From Clostridia bacterium (GTDB taxonomy: Bacteria > Bacillota > Clostridia > Oscillospirales > Acutalibacteraceae), in the NCBI GenBank assembly GCA_900755995.1, contig CAAEIM010000017.1, positions 1 through 24,084 of the forward strand: a DNA stretch of 24,084 nucleotides, written 5' to 3'. Position numbers and translations under genes: made by a program. The notes beneath the pieces were generated by a model, which was given only the letters and a program-made list of their open reading frames with translations, was not told where the DNA came from and did no database searches. Shown piece by piece: positions 23,008 to 24,084 of the stretch; position 1 is the first letter of the stretch; the number at the start of each line of letters is the position of its first letter.

Positions 23008-23817
23008 TTATTTTTTCTGCACAGGGCAGCATATTTCTGTGACAAATTCATCCGGGCTGCGTGTTTCATTTGGGCTGACATGGTAAATATCTATCATTGC
23101 ACCTATAAACTCATATCCATTATCAGATACCCATTTTGCAAGTGATACATATACATTTGAAAATTGACTGTATGAACCCTTGAATGTAGTGCTTGCCACC
23201 AATTGTGCAGGCTCGATTTTAAATTTAACATTCTCAGTATCGCCGAATTTACCTTTTACTTCAATTTGTACCTCTACATCAACCTCTTCCTCCTTATACT
23301 CCTTGTCATGAAGAATAGCCATTGCAGGACCGCAAGGTGTCATTCCCAGCTTTGCTGTCTCACTAAAAAGAATATGCCAAAGCTTTCCTTCTTCATCATA
23401 CCTCGGGATAATCTGTCGCACACTTGCAACATACCTCTCAGGAATCTGTTTTATAATACAATCGTAATTCATTATTTCACCCTTTCTCAGCCTCTCTATG
23501 GCTGTATTCAATAGTCGTATTCGATTGTTTAGGATTTCTGATTCTTCCATAAGTTGAGCTTTTTGTATTTCAAACATTCGTTTCATTTCCTGCGGACTAT
23601 TGTAAATTTTAATCATCTCACTTATGGCTGTCACACCAAAGCCCATATCCTTTAGGGCATTAATTTTACCTATCGTGAGAAGTTGATCCTCGCTGTAATA
23701 ACGATAACCTATAAACTTATCTACACGAACCGGCTTAATAAGATTCATTTCATCGTAATATCTCAGCATTCTGACACTGACTCTTGATAGTCTTGAAAAA
23801 TCACCTATTTTTAACAT
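23008..23817 (-). CDS. MerR-family regulator with GyrI-like effector-binding domain
   Basis: A 269-residue activator of the BmrR/TipA type. The winged HTH is at 1-70 (MLKIGDFSRLSRVSVRMLRYYDEMNLIKP, then GYRYYSEDQLLTIGKI). A dimer coiled coil covers about 75-112 (MKRMFEIQKAQLMEESEILNNRIRLL). From about 118 (IIKQIPERYVASVR) to the end lies a GyrI-like/AraC effector-binding domain that typically binds drugs or lipophilic cations. ATG 23817 follows GGAGG by 6 nt. No target efflux gene is adjacent; the upstream promoter carries the expected dyad, so it may control itself. The effector is unknown. Two conjugative-element fragments flank it. Confidence 0.9.
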   Translation of the reverse strand: MLKIGDFSRLSRVSVRMLRYYDEMNLIKPVRVDKFIGYRYYSEDQLLTIGKINALKDMGFGVTAISEMIKIYNSPQEMKRMFEIQKAQLMEESEILNNRIRLLNTAIERLRKGEIMNYDCIIKQIPERYVASVRQIIPRYDEEGKLWHILFSETAKLGMTPCGPAMAILHDKEYKEEEVDVEVQIEVKGKFGDTENVKFKIEPAQLVASTTFKGSYSQFSNVYVSLAKWVSDNGYEFIGAMIDIYHVSPNETRSPDEFVTEICCPVQKK

Positions 23818-23860
23818 TCTGTTCCTCCACGGAGTTAATGATTATCTTGAGCTCATTATT

Positions 23861-23891
23861 ATTTTAACGCCTTACATAGTGTGAGAGTCAA
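23861..23891 (-). promoter_or_regulatory. MerR-type promoter with 19-bp spacer and operator dyad
   Basis: On the minus strand TTGACT (23891-23886) and TAAAAT (23866-23861) are separated by 19 nt, the overlong spacer typical of MerR-activated promoters. Within it lies the near-perfect dyad CTTACA-TAG-TGTGAG (23871-23885, plus-strand reading). This supports autoactivation. Confidence 0.75.
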
Positions 23892-23919
23892 CACTCAACT
23901 TCAAATTTTTTTATTTTTT

Positions 23920-24084
23920 GAAAAATGTTTCATTTACCGCCTGCACTACCAAAATCTTGCCTGTTACAACTTTAAGAATAAGACGGTCGGACAAGGGCAA
24001 TACGGCACGGCTCGTTGGGCAACTAAAAAAGAGATAAAAAGAACCTACAAACACATAAATTTTCAGCCGAACAAGTGGAGAAAA
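23920..24084 (+). pseudogene. Fragment of a VirD4/TraG-like conjugative coupling protein
   Basis: One open frame to the window edge encodes YRLHYQNL, then NFKNKTVGQGQYGTARWATK and EIKRTYKHINFQPNKWRK. The KNKTVGxGQxGTARWATKxEI pattern is characteristic of the region just before the ATPase core of VirD4/TraG coupling proteins in clostridial conjugative elements. No ATG and no ribosome site precede it in frame; the frame runs back through the MerR promoter by chance. The N-terminal transmembrane segment expected in this family is therefore missing or degraded, so I call it 5'-truncated. Whether the ATPase domain is intact beyond the edge cannot be seen. Confidence 0.6.

Overview
The window looks like a chromosomal segment of a low-to-mid GC Gram-positive anaerobe of the Clostridia, most likely Oscillospiraceae/Ruminococcaceae. 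This is an inference from AT-rich intergenic DNA, strong AGGAGG-type ribosome sites, sigma-A promoters of TTGACA-N17-TATAAT type, a SecA with a C-terminal zinc tail, an FHA-FtsW/RodA fusion, and gene families common in gut clostridia (HAAS/DUF4097, RsgI-like, DUF4179). No rRNA, tRNA or CRISPR array was seen.

Left third (1-10.6 kb), housekeeping, all on the plus strand. An FHA-FtsW/RodA glycan polymerase and a class B penicillin-binding protein form a cell-wall pair, followed by secA and a terminator. Next come an AzgA-type purine permease with its own terminator, the potassium channel pair ktrB-ktrA behind a clear promoter, and ruvX/yqgF. The extreme left edge holds a minus-strand, frame-broken tail of what looks like a DUF1624-type membrane acyltransferase.

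Middle (10.6-17.5 kb), envelope and accessory functions. A 458-bp non-coding stretch with repeats, DnaA-box-like inverted repeats around a promoter, and a strong terminator precedes a PadR - HAAS(DUF1700) - DUF4097 operon. That operon is driven by a consensus promoter that carries a dyad, so PadR probably represses itself. Convergent to it lies a six-gene minus-strand cassette: a membrane-anchored extracytoplasmic protein, three related ABC-2-like permeases, one BcrA/LanF-like ATPase, and a second anchored extracytoplasmic protein. The genes overlap or nearly touch and probably form one export or self-protection system.

Right third (17.5-24 kb), signal transduction and mobile-element debris. 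A secreted protein with 26-residue Asp-rich calcium-type repeats is followed at 17 nt by an ECF sigma factor and an RsgI-like anti-sigma factor. A metallo-beta-lactamase-fold gene lies on the opposite strand. Then comes a second ECF sigma factor, overlapping by 4 nt a DUF4179-type anti-sigma factor, and a MerR/GyrI-type regulator with a 19-bp-spacer promoter. Two small fragments typical of integrative conjugative elements flank the MerR gene: a frameshifted N-terminus of a conjugation-associated lysozyme/peptidase membrane protein, and the start of a VirD4/TraG-like coupling protein running off the right edge.

The most promising candidates for something new are the calcium-repeat/ECF/RsgI operon and the triple-permease ABC cassette. 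All family assignments come from reading motifs by eye; no database search was made.
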